Shown piece after piece: positions 17,058 through 25,700 of a stretch of DNA of 64,000 nt (its first letter is position 1; the number at the start of each line of letters is the position of its first letter). This DNA comes from Caloranaerobacter ferrireducens (GTDB lineage: Bacteria > Bacillota > Clostridia > Tissierellales > Thermohalobacteraceae): the NCBI RefSeq assembly GCF_001730685.1, contig NZ_MDJR01000002.1, forward strand, positions 244,304 through 308,303, given 5' to 3'. The notes under the pieces were generated by a model. It did not search any database. It was given only the letters and a program-made list of their open reading frames with translations, and had not been told where the DNA came from. Both the position numbers and the translations under genes were made by a program.

Positions 17058-17576
17058 ATGAATACAATTAAATCAGTTAAGCAAAATAATAAAACTATGA
17101 AAATAGTATATTGTGGGGTGCTTATTGCACTTTCAGCAGTAGGGGCATTGATTAAAATACAGGGAAGTATAGCATTTGATTCAATGCCTGGATTTTTTGC
17201 TGCGCTGTTTTTAGGGCCAAGCTATGGGGCTTTAGTAGCAGGATTAGGACATATACTTACAGCCGTTACTAGTGGGTTTCCTTTAACACTTCCAATGCAT
17301 ATTATAATAGCTTTAGAAATGGCATTATTCGGTTATTTGTTTGGAGTATTTTATAGAAAATTTAATTATGCAATAGCTATAATACTAGCAATTATTTTAA
17401 ATGGTCCTATTGGGGCACTTGTTGCAGCATTTGCTTCAGTATTACTTGGATTACCTTTTAGTGGTTGGGTATTATTTTATGCTGTAATTATACCTCTTAC
17501 ATTAGCATCAGTTGCAAATATTGTATTAGCTTATTTGATTTTTAAAATAACAAACAAGTATAAGTTGAGGGTATAA
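17058..17576 (+). CDS. cblT: ECF transporter substrate-binding S component, probably alpha-ribazole transporter CblT
   Basis: A 172-residue protein made almost entirely of five or six hydrophobic helices, with the small, glycine/alanine-rich helices of ECF S components (VYCGVLIALSAVGALIKI, GPSYGALVAGLGHILTA). It should work with a shared energising module encoded elsewhere. The CblT assignment depends on the directly adjacent CblS-like kinase (1-base gap) inside a cobalamin operon, as described for CblT-CblS in other Firmicutes. Ribosome site GGGAGGTAAGG ahead of ATG 17058. Another ECF S component specificity remains possible. Confidence 0.75.
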   Translation: MNTIKSVKQNNKTMKIVYCGVLIALSAVGALIKIQGSIAFDSMPGFFAALFLGPSYGALVAGLGHILTAVTSGFPLTLPMHIIIALEMALFGYLFGVFYRKFNYAIAIILAIILNGPIGALVAAFASVLLGLPFSGWVLFYAVIIPLTLASVANIVLAYLIFKITNKYKLRV

Positions 17577-17577
17577 A

Positions 17578-18324
17578 ATGAGAGCAAGAAAATTTAGAGA
17601 TTTGACTTTTGTAGAAATTAATGAAGAGCAATTATTAGTTATAGCTTGTGATTCAAGTGGAGCCATAGGGAGTAAGGAGAATGATATTGTAAAAGTTTCT
17701 CCTGATGTTTTAGGATATTTTACTACAAATGTTGCTTTATGTGAAGTTTTATCTGTTGGTGGAGAGCCATTAATTGTAGTCAATACATTATCTGTAGAAA
17801 TGAATGATACAGGAAGTAAAATAATAGAAGGTATAAAAAGAGCCATTGAACCTTTATTAGTTAATAAAGATATTATAATTACAGGGAGTACAGAAGAAAA
17901 TTTTCCTGTTATTCAAACTGGAATGGGTATTACTGTTATTGGTATTATAAATACCAAAAATTGGACTATGCCTATGACAAAAAAAGGAGCTATTGCTGCA
18001 ATAGTTGGTTTACCTAAATTAGGGGAAGAAGTTATAGCGGATAATGGGGAAGAAACTTTTTCATTAAATATCCTTTTAGAATTAAAGAAGTATCCTTTTA
18101 TACAAGAAATACTTCCTGTTGGCTCTAAAGGTATTTTATTTGAGCTAAAGGAAATGGCTAGAACGAATAATTTGGATTTGTGCATATTTAGTGATACAAA
18201 AGTAGATTTGTATAAATCAGCAGGACCTGCTACTTGTGCTATTGTTTCAATAGAAGAGAAATATTTTGATATACTGAAAGATAAATGTTCAATACCTATA
18301 AATAAAGTTGCTAAATTCTACTAA
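17578..18324 (+). CDS. cblS: Alpha-ribazole kinase CblS (AIR synthase-related protein)
   Basis: 248 residues with the PurM/AIR-synthase-like layout: N-terminal CDSSGAIGSKENDIVKV metal/nucleotide-binding stretch, ITGSTEENFPVIQTGMG in the middle and GPATCAIVSI near the end. PurM-related proteins beside an ECF S component in cobalamin loci are CblS, which phosphorylates alpha-ribazole to alpha-ribazole-5'-phosphate for CobS. ATG is one base after the cblT stop, with the ribosome site (GAGGGT) inside cblT. Last gene of the riboswitch-2 operon. No clear terminator follows. Confidence 0.82.
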   Translation: MRARKFRDLTFVEINEEQLLVIACDSSGAIGSKENDIVKVSPDVLGYFTTNVALCEVLSVGGEPLIVVNTLSVEMNDTGSKIIEGIKRAIEPLLVNKDIIITGSTEENFPVIQTGMGITVIGIINTKNWTMPMTKKGAIAAIVGLPKLGEEVIADNGEETFSLNILLELKKYPFIQEILPVGSKGILFELKEMARTNNLDLCIFSDTKVDLYKSAGPATCAIVSIEEKYFDILKDKCSIPINKVAKFY

Positions 18325-18343
18325 AAAACGAAAACCAAATTTT

Positions 18344-18664
18344 TCATTCTCTTGTTCCATCGCAGTCAGAATTGCAAAGCTTATAGCTTATTTCTAAATT
18401 TCCCTGAACAATATCATTCAAAAATGTTATTAAATCTTTAAGTATGTTAGTATTTAAAGAATAATAATTCCATTTACCTTTTTTTGTTACATTTACTAAA
18501 TTAGCTTGTTGCAGTAATTTTAAATGATGAGAAACAGTTGGTTGAGACAAATCGAAGTTTTCACAAATATCACATACACACAATTCATTTTTTGAAATCA
18601 TTTTGATTATCTCTAGTCGATTTTCATCTGATAGTGCTTTAAAAATGTTTACTAATTCTTTCAA
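18344..18664 (-). CDS. ArsR/SmtB-family metalloregulator (As(III)-type)
   Basis: A 106-residue winged-helix repressor. The helix region contains ELCVCDICENF, the C-x-C-x2-C arrangement of ArsR arsenite sensors, followed by the recognition helix SQPTVSHHLKLLQQANLV. Further cysteines lie at the C-terminus (LCNSDCDG). Expected to release DNA on binding trivalent metalloid. TTG start at 18664 with AGGAGG upstream. No arsB, arsC or acr3 gene is in the window; the divergent acetyltransferase and the MFS gene beyond it are the only candidate targets here. Metal preference is inferred from the motif. Confidence 0.88.
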   Translation of the reverse strand: MKELVNIFKALSDENRLEIIKMISKNELCVCDICENFDLSQPTVSHHLKLLQQANLVNVTKKGKWNYYSLNTNILKDLITFLNDIVQGNLEISYKLCNSDCDGTRE

Positions 18665-18686
18665 AATAAAACCTCCTAAGCTACCT

Positions 18687-18706
18687 ATAGATATATTTAA
18701 ATCTAT
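18687..18706. promoter_or_regulatory. Candidate operator between arsR and the acetyltransferase gene
   Basis: ATAGAT-N8-ATCTAT perfect inverted repeat just upstream of the arsR-like gene. Position and symmetry fit an ArsR-family operator (autoregulation). The assignment rests on location only. Confidence 0.5.
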
Positions 18707-18819
18707 CTACAGATTAAAAGAATTTTTTAATAAAGTCAATACTTTATACTTATTTAGTACGCACCAAAACATGTGCTTAGTACATATTCTAAATATAGGT
18801 AGTGGTGGAGGATGATAAT

Positions 18820-19254
18820 ATGGTAAGTATTGAAAGTATTAAAGAATCTGAATTAGATGATTTATCGCTGTTATATGAAGAATTAACATGTAAGAAAAGT
18901 GATATGGATAAGATATATAACGTTTTTTCTACTATTAAAAATAATCCCAATTATTTTCTACTAGGTGTAAAATACTACAATAAATTGATTGGAAGTGCTA
19001 TGGCTATAATTTGTAATGACCTTACAGGCGAATGCAGACCATTTATGGTTGTTGAAAATGTGATAATTAAAAAAGAATTTCGCCAAAAGGGCTTTGGAAA
19101 AAAATTATTTGAACATATCGAAAATATTGCAAAAAGACATAATTGTTATTTTATAATGTTTGTATCTAACATAAAAAGAGTAGGTTCACACAAATTTTAT
19201 GAAAAACTTGGATATAACAGTAAAAATAATTTAGCTTTTAAAAAATATCTATAG
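18820..19254 (+). CDS. GNAT-family N-acetyltransferase
   Basis: A 144-residue GNAT protein: acetyl-CoA loop in VIIKKEFRQKGFGKKLFEHIE, then KFYEKLGY near the end, both standard. Substrate unknown. ATG at 18820 is chosen because GGTGGAGG (18804-18811) lies 8 bases upstream; the GTG at 18802 would overlap this ribosome site. Divergent from the ArsR-like gene, sharing its putative operator region, so it may be regulated by it (inference). Followed by a terminator. Confidence 0.85.
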   Translation: MVSIESIKESELDDLSLLYEELTCKKSDMDKIYNVFSTIKNNPNYFLLGVKYYNKLIGSAMAIICNDLTGECRPFMVVENVIIKKEFRQKGFGKKLFEHIENIAKRHNCYFIMFVSNIKRVGSHKFYEKLGYNSKNNLAFKKYL

Positions 19255-19257
19255 AAT

Positions 19258-19281
19258 AAGGACTCGGTAAGAGTCCTTTTA
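19258..19281 (+). terminator. Terminator after the acetyltransferase gene
   Basis: GGACTC-GGTAA-GAGTCC stem-loop followed by TTTT. Confidence 0.8.
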
Positions 19282-19400
19282 AATATCTATAAAATCAACA
19301 AAATATTAAGAATATTTAACCAAATACAGTTATTATAAGATTGAAAAGAATATATAGTTGTTATATAATGTAAGGAAATTTATAAGGAAAGAGGGATACT

Positions 19401-20645
19401 ATGGGGGTACTTAAAAGATTTAATAATTACAGAGGATTACCAAGGAGTATATATATAATATTTTTAGCTCGAATAATAAACAGTATGGGGGCTTTTGTTT
19501 ATCCTTTTCTAACTTATTTTTTTGTTGAAAATTTAGGTCTTGGAGAACATACAGCAGGAGAATATATTTTATTAGCGTCAACTGCTTTTGTACCTGGTTC
19601 ATTAATAGGAGGGAAATTAGCAGATCATTTTGGCAGGAAGAAAATTTTGCTTTTATTTCAAGGGTTAGCAGCTTTAACATTGATTCCGTGTGCTTTTTTA
19701 GGAAATTCTATGATGATACCATGGCTTTTAATTTTATCTAGTTTTTTTGGTGGGGCTGCAAATCCTTCGAGTGGAGCAATGGTTACAGATTTAACTAATC
19801 CCAATAATAGACAAGAAGCTTTTTCTCTACTATATCTTGGTACTAATTTAGGGATAGCTGTTGGCCCATTGATAGCTGGATTTCTATACAATAATTATAT
19901 AGAATGGATTTTTTTAGGTGATGCTATAACTACATTTATTTCTTTGCTTTTAGTTTTGATTTATGTTAAAGAGACTATTCCTTCTGAGGATGAAGTAAAA
20001 GATTCATTCAATAAGAAAGATGATGAAAAAGCAGAAGAAGGAAATATAATTTTAGTTTTACTAAAAAGACCAGCTTTATTAGCATTTTCAGCAGTATCGA
20101 CTATTTATTCATTTGTGTATTCACAGCATTCATTTAGTATACCTCTTCAAGTAAGAGAAATATTTGCTGTTAACGGACCGAAAGTATTTGGATGGGTTAT
20201 GACAACAAATGCTCTTTCTGTAATAATTTTAACTGTTTTTATAACTGTAATTACAAGAAATAATAAGTCAACAACTAATATAGCTGTAGCTGGAATTTTT
20301 TATTCTATAGGCTTTGGAATGCTATATTACATTAATAGTTTCTATCTGGTTATATTATCTACAGTTGTTTGGACAATAGGCGAAATACTTATTGTTACAA
20401 ATTCAAGTGTCTACATTGCAAATCATACACCAATTTCACATAGAGGTAGATTTAATGCAGTGCTGCCAATTATATCTGGGTTTGGATATGCTGTTGGCCC
20501 TGTAATTATGGGTAAATATATAGAAGCAAATAGTGTAAGAATGGTTTGGCCAATATTATTTGTATTATCGTTAGGAGCTGCAACTTTGATGTATTTGCTT
20601 TCTTTAACTGAAAGAACTGAAGTGCGACTTGTTAAAGATAATTAA
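19401..20645 (+). CDS. MFS transporter (probable drug/efflux type)
   Basis: 414 residues with twelve hydrophobic segments and the loop 2-3 signature GGKLADHFGRKKILL, typical of drug:H+ antiporters of the major facilitator superfamily. The second half carries the related VGPVIMGKYIE region. A charged cytoplasmic loop (DEVKDSFNKKDDEKAEEGN) separates the halves. Ribosome site GGAAAGAGGG before ATG 19401. Substrate cannot be told from the sequence. Stands alone between terminators. Confidence 0.85.
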   Translation: MGVLKRFNNYRGLPRSIYIIFLARIINSMGAFVYPFLTYFFVENLGLGEHTAGEYILLASTAFVPGSLIGGKLADHFGRKKILLLFQGLAALTLIPCAFLGNSMMIPWLLILSSFFGGAANPSSGAMVTDLTNPNNRQEAFSLLYLGTNLGIAVGPLIAGFLYNNYIEWIFLGDAITTFISLLLVLIYVKETIPSEDEVKDSFNKKDDEKAEEGNIILVLLKRPALLAFSAVSTIYSFVYSQHSFSIPLQVREIFAVNGPKVFGWVMTTNALSVIILTVFITVITRNNKSTTNIAVAGIFYSIGFGMLYYINSFYLVILSTVVWTIGEILIVTNSSVYIANHTPISHRGRFNAVLPIISGFGYAVGPVIMGKYIEANSVRMVWPILFVLSLGAATLMYLLSLTERTEVRLVKDN

Positions 20646-20661
20646 TGTATTTTTGCATAAT

Positions 20662-20689
20662 AAAAGGAGTAGAAAGTTCTACTCCTTAT
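20662..20689. terminator. Bidirectional terminator between the MFS gene and degV
   Basis: AAGGAGTAGAA-AGT-TTCTACTCCTT hairpin between convergent genes; the minus-strand DegV stop codon lies inside it. Confidence 0.8.
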
Positions 20690-21530
20690 TTATGTATAGT
20701 ATACCTACAGTATTAGGACCACAGTGACTTGAAATTACACAACCTGCATCTGTGATAATAACTTCTTTAACATTTAAATTATTTTCAAGTTCATTTTTTA
20801 AATATAAAGCATCTTCATACCCCATAGAATGAGTTACTATAATACGTTCTAAATCTATATTGTTGCTTTCTTTTATTGTATTTTCTAACATTTTATCAAT
20901 TATTTTTCTTCTTTTTCCTCTGGCTTTTTGTCCTAATATCATTGTACCGTTTACTACTTTTACTATTGGCTTAATTTTTAGCATACTTCCAACAAAACTT
21001 TGTAGAGCAGAACATCTTCCACCTTTGTATAAGTAATCAAGAGTATCTATTACAAAAGATGTTTTTACTAAAGGTATTTTATTTCTTAATTTATCACCAA
21101 TTTCTTTGATTCCTAAACCTTCTTTTGCATAATCAACAGCTTTTAAGACTAACAGACCAATGCCTGTTGAAAGATTTAAAGAGTCTATTATTTCAATTCT
21201 GTTATCTGGGAATTTACTAGCTGCAATTTTTGCATTTTGTAAAGTTGAAGATATCTTTGAAGATAATCCAATGTATATTATATCTTTTCCTTCATCAATG
21301 TATGGTTTAAAAGCCTCATAAAAATCAGTTGGTGAAGGTGCTGAAGTTTTAGGCAGTATTCCATATTTATCAACTAAGTCATATAATTTTTTTGTATTTA
21401 TATCTATTCCGTCCTTATATGTTTCATTACCAAAGCTTACATAAAGAGGTACTACAGAAATATCGTATTTTTCAAGGATTTCAGTCGAAAGATCACAAGT
21501 ACTATCAGTAAATATTTTTATGTTATTCAT
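20679..21530 (-). CDS. DegV-family fatty-acid-binding protein
   Basis: DegV/FakB-like proteins bind a fatty acid; FakB presents it to the kinase FakA for incorporation into phospholipid. Seen: N-terminal IFTDSTCDLSTEILEKY, TSAPSPTDFYEAF, and the RCSALQSFVGSMLKIKPIV region near the middle. The protein is 283 residues from the ATG at 21530, which has GGGGGATG upstream; longer upstream reading frame is rejected. Divergently transcribed from a second degV gene. Its fatty acid preference is unknown and no fakA is seen here. Confidence 0.9.
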   Translation of the reverse strand: MNNIKIFTDSTCDLSTEILEKYDISVVPLYVSFGNETYKDGIDINTKKLYDLVDKYGILPKTSAPSPTDFYEAFKPYIDEGKDIIYIGLSSKISSTLQNAKIAASKFPDNRIEIIDSLNLSTGIGLLVLKAVDYAKEGLGIKEIGDKLRNKIPLVKTSFVIDTLDYLYKGGRCSALQSFVGSMLKIKPIVKVVNGTMILGQKARGKRRKIIDKMLENTIKESNNIDLERIIVTHSMGYEDALYLKNELENNLNVKEVIITDAGCVISSHCGPNTVGILYINKE

Positions 21531-21765
21531 TTTGCATCCCCCTTTTTCTTTAAAATAACTGTTCACATTAATTATATTATAAAAATCCAAGAAAATATTA
21601 AAGTTTAAATAAAATTAGATAGGGTAAAATATAAAGAAGAATCAAATCTTCAGTTTAGATAAAATTAAAGTAAACAATATTTTTGAAAGGTATTTTAAAT
21701 CTTAATTGTAACATTATGCTAAATAGTATAATATAGATATATATATAAATTGAAAGGGGAATTTG

Positions 21766-22602
21766 ATGAGTATTAAAGTTATTGCCGATAGTGGTTGTGA
21801 TTTAAATGACAAGTTAAAGAAAGAGAGGGAAATTGATATTGTTCCTTTATCAATACAAATTGATGATAAACATTATAAAGACGATGAGCAATTAGATACA
21901 AAAGATTTACTAAATCAAATGAAAAATAGTGACAATGTTCCTAAAACAGCAAGTCCTTCACCTATGGAATTTATAAAACGATTTAAGGAAGCTGAAAGTA
22001 TTTTTGTAGTTACTTTGTCATCTTCATTAAGTAGTACTTATAATAATGCATTGATGGCTAAAGAAATGTATAAAGAACAGTTTCAAGATAAATTTATACA
22101 CGTTTTTGATTCGTTGAGTGCTTCAGTTGCAGAAACACTGATAAGCTTGAAAATATTAGAACTTGCTAAGAAAAATTATAAAAATTTAGAAATCGTTGAA
22201 AAGGTAAATGAATATATTAATGAAATGAGAACTTTGTTTATTTTAGATTCTTTAGAAAATCTTATCAAGTCAGGTAGAATGAGCAAGTTAAAAGGCAGAA
22301 TAGCAACAGCTTTAAATATAAAACCTATTTTAGGTGGAAATAAAGAAGGTAAAATTGAATTGATAGACAAGGCAAGAGGTTCGAAAAAAGCATTTAAAAG
22401 GCTAGTTGAGTTGATAGGTGAAAAAGGTGAAAAGCTAGAAGAAAAGATTTTAGGAATAGCTCATTGTAATTGTTTGGAGAAAGCAGAAAAATTTAAAGAG
22501 GAAGTTATGAAAAGATACAACTTTAAAGATATCATTATTGTAGATGCTGGTGGTATAAGCACAGTTTACGCAAATGATGGAGGCATAATAATAGCATTTT
22601 AG
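21766..22602 (+). CDS. DegV-family fatty-acid-binding protein (second paralogue)
   Basis: 278 residues: IADSGCDLNDKLKKE, TASPSPMEFIKRFKEAE, and SGRMSKLKGRIATALNIKP give a clear DegV assignment. It differs substantially from the divergent neighbour at 20679-21530, so the two probably bind different acyl chains (inference from FakB1/FakB2-type pairs). ATG 21766 is preferred to TTG 21763 because of AAGGGGA upstream. A strong terminator follows. Confidence 0.9.
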   Translation: MSIKVIADSGCDLNDKLKKEREIDIVPLSIQIDDKHYKDDEQLDTKDLLNQMKNSDNVPKTASPSPMEFIKRFKEAESIFVVTLSSSLSSTYNNALMAKEMYKEQFQDKFIHVFDSLSASVAETLISLKILELAKKNYKNLEIVEKVNEYINEMRTLFILDSLENLIKSGRMSKLKGRIATALNIKPILGGNKEGKIELIDKARGSKKAFKRLVELIGEKGEKLEEKILGIAHCNCLEKAEKFKEEVMKRYNFKDIIIVDAGGISTVYANDGGIIIAF

Positions 22603-22610
22603 TATATTTA

Positions 22611-22640
22611 ACCTACGATTTGAAAATCGTGGGTTTTTTT
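22611..22640 (+). terminator. Terminator after the second degV gene
   Basis: ACCTACGATTT-GAA-AAATCGTGGGT stem-loop followed by a T-run. Confidence 0.85.
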
Positions 22641-22650
22641 CTTTTAATTC

Positions 22651-22682
22651 AGTGGTATAAGTGAGTCTGCCACTCTTTTTTT
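22651..22682 (+). terminator. Weak second terminator-like hairpin before the DUF11 gene
   Basis: AGTGG (22651-22655) can pair with CCACT (22670-22674), followed by a T-run. The stem is short and the loop long, so this could instead be a leader structure of the giant DUF11 gene. Confidence 0.35.
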
Positions 22683-22749
22683 GTTCTATAATCACAAACG
22701 CTAATTTAGTGAATATATTGATATTATAAGGTTGAATGGAGGTGAATAT

Positions 22750-25700
22750 ATGGCTATTTCTCAATCTGATTTTGTTTTGAGTGAAATTCCTGATCCAATA
22801 AAAGTTGTTTTAGGAATGGATGGAATTTTTAGGTTGATGTTTAAAAATACAAGTGCGACAGAAAGAGGATATAATCTAACTGTAGAAATGACGTTACCAG
22901 ATGGAGTATCATATGTGGATAGTTCAATAATACCAACATCAGTAGAAGAAAACCCGGATGGAACTGTTAAAGTATCATGGATAAACATAAAAGATTTAGC
23001 ACCAAATGAAATAGATTACAGTATTGAAGTCAAGGTGAAATCAGATGATACATTCAGAAGTACAGGACTGCCTGTGCCTTTTGATGTACCTTTGGTAAGT
23101 GTAGATATAACTGCGACAGTAGATACACTGCCAAGAGGAGATGAAGATATAGGTAATGTTAAAATAACCAAAACAGATTCAGCAAACTTCATACCTCTTA
23201 GATATAATCTTTTAAAAACAGCTCCAAGTAAGATGCCTAAAGGAGCAGGATTAATATCACCAGATTTATCACCATTATGGCCATATCAATATAAATTGAC
23301 AGTAATGAATAATATAAGAGAACCATCTACTGTTACACTGATAGATAATTTACCAAATGGAGTAAGATATTTAGGTGGTTTAACAGTAAGTGGTCCAGAT
23401 TCAATAGAACTATCATCACCGAATATAATCGTACCAACTCCTGGACCAGATTGTCAGGATTATGTAACTTTAGATTGGCAAACAGTAACGTTATCAGAGG
23501 GTTCAGTAAACATAATAACTTTTGATGTAGCAATTTGGGATAACTATACAGAGGGATGTGAAGAAAATAGCGGAGAAAGGATACCGCACTCAACACCACT
23601 TCAGAATGTAGCGATATTAGAAGGGATATCAGGGCCGGTACAAGCAGTAGCTACTACTAGAGCAATGGATGCTACAATAGATAAAACGGTAGATAAAAAA
23701 ATAACAGATGTAGGAGAGATTAACACATATACTTTGACATATAAAATAAATCAATATGATGATATAGATTCATTTACGATAACAGATATAATAGAAGACG
23801 GTCAGGAATACAATGTAGGTTCAGCATCATTAGCTCCTGATTCAGTTACAGTAAATCCAGATGGAACTACAGAATTAGTATGGAACTTAGGTTATCTCAG
23901 TAAAGGAACAACAGGAACAATAACTTTCACAACAACAGTAAAATCAAATTATTCAAGTGGAGAACCAGTAAGTTCTGATGATGTTTTATCAGATAATGTA
24001 AACATAGATGGTATTAACCAAACAACATTAACAAATACACCGGATACTTCGAGTGCAAGTTCAATAATACGAAAGCCAAATATAAAGAAAGAAATATTAA
24101 ATTATTACTATAAAGATGGGACCTTAAAGCCTATGAATGTAGCAGCACCAGGTGATGAAGTAGAGTTTAGGATAACATACAGTTCAGTAGGAATAACAGC
24201 ATCACAGAAAAATATAGAGATAGATGAATATGCTCCACTTAATATGGGGCCATTAACAGCGGGTATGCCTATAACTTATGGTGGGACTTTACCAGGGCCA
24301 TTTACACCAGTTACAGTATCACCAAATGGTCTTAGATGGTCAGCAGGAACAGTACCAGGGAATACAATATGGACAGCTACGTTTAAAGTACCAGTACAAA
24401 ATATAGATTTTGTAGGTGCAAGAAATAATTTAGCCAAGTTAGCAGGAGAAAATACAAAAGGTTTTGCTTATAGCGAAAGAGATCAGGTAGAAGTAGTATT
24501 TGGAGAACCTAATATACAATTTCAAAAGACAGTAACAGGACCGAATATAAATGCAATAAAAGCAGGAGAGACATACACATATAGCATAACAATATCGAAT
24601 ATGCAGAATGCAGAAGGAACAGTAGTAGATGCGTTTGAGATGGATTTAACAGATGTAATACCAGATGGGTTGACATATGCAGGGACATATACAGTTACAG
24701 GAACAGGAGAATATGACGATCCAGTATTTTCAGGTCAGAATGTATCAATGACGATAAAGAAATTAGCACCAGACGAGAGTTTGACATTAAGCTTTGATGT
24801 AACAGTAGATTCGACGATAGTAAGTGGCCAAGTATTTACAAATAATGCTGTATTACAAAGACCTTATTCTCAGCCTGATAGGTCATACCAATATCCAGGT
24901 GAACCTTTTACAGCTCAAACTACTTTAAAAGCAGAGAGTATAGAATTATTTAAATTGGTTAAACCACTTTTTGCAAAAATAGGAGATATAGTCACTTATA
25001 TAATACAAGTAACTATACCAGAAGGTACAAACGCATATAATGTACAGGTTATAGATACTTTTCCAGATACAACGCAAACATATATAGCAGGAAGTGCAAC
25101 AAAGGATGGAGTACCAATTACACCTACAGTTTCAGGAGGAACAGTAATATTTCCAGTGATACCGTATATAGATGCTACGGCTAGTTCTGTTGATATAATA
25201 TATGCTTTTGATGTTAGAGTTATAGGAGGAACTCATGAATACCCATATATTGAAAAGCAGATAAACAAAGCTGAGGTAAAATGGGATATGGATATTTCAG
25301 GACCACCAGCTGTGCCAGTTAGTACTTCAGCAACACTAGAAGTAAGGACTCCTCATTTAAGAGGGTTAAAGGAACAGCGCAATGTAACTAAAGGAGGCAG
25401 ATTTACTAAAAGAGGCATTAATTATGAAGTGGGAGATGTAATAGAATATAGAATATCAATTACGAATGATGGAGCAGAGACGGCATTTAATACAATTGTT
25501 ACAGATGAATTAAATTCACTTCTTTCATTCAATTCAGGTTCAATTATAACGACACATGGCACAGCAATAGAATCAGGAGGTACTATTACTTGGAATATAC
25601 CGATATTAAATGTAGGGGAAACAGCAACATTAATGTTTTCAGTAACGACATTACCTGGGGTTGCTGCAGGAGGAAGAATACCAGATAAAGCCTCTTTCGT

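Noticed and set aside
21531..21590. Upstream extension of the minus-strand DegV gene
   Set aside because: It contains no family sequence; ATG 21530 has a GGGGGAT ribosome site and matches the DegV N-terminus.
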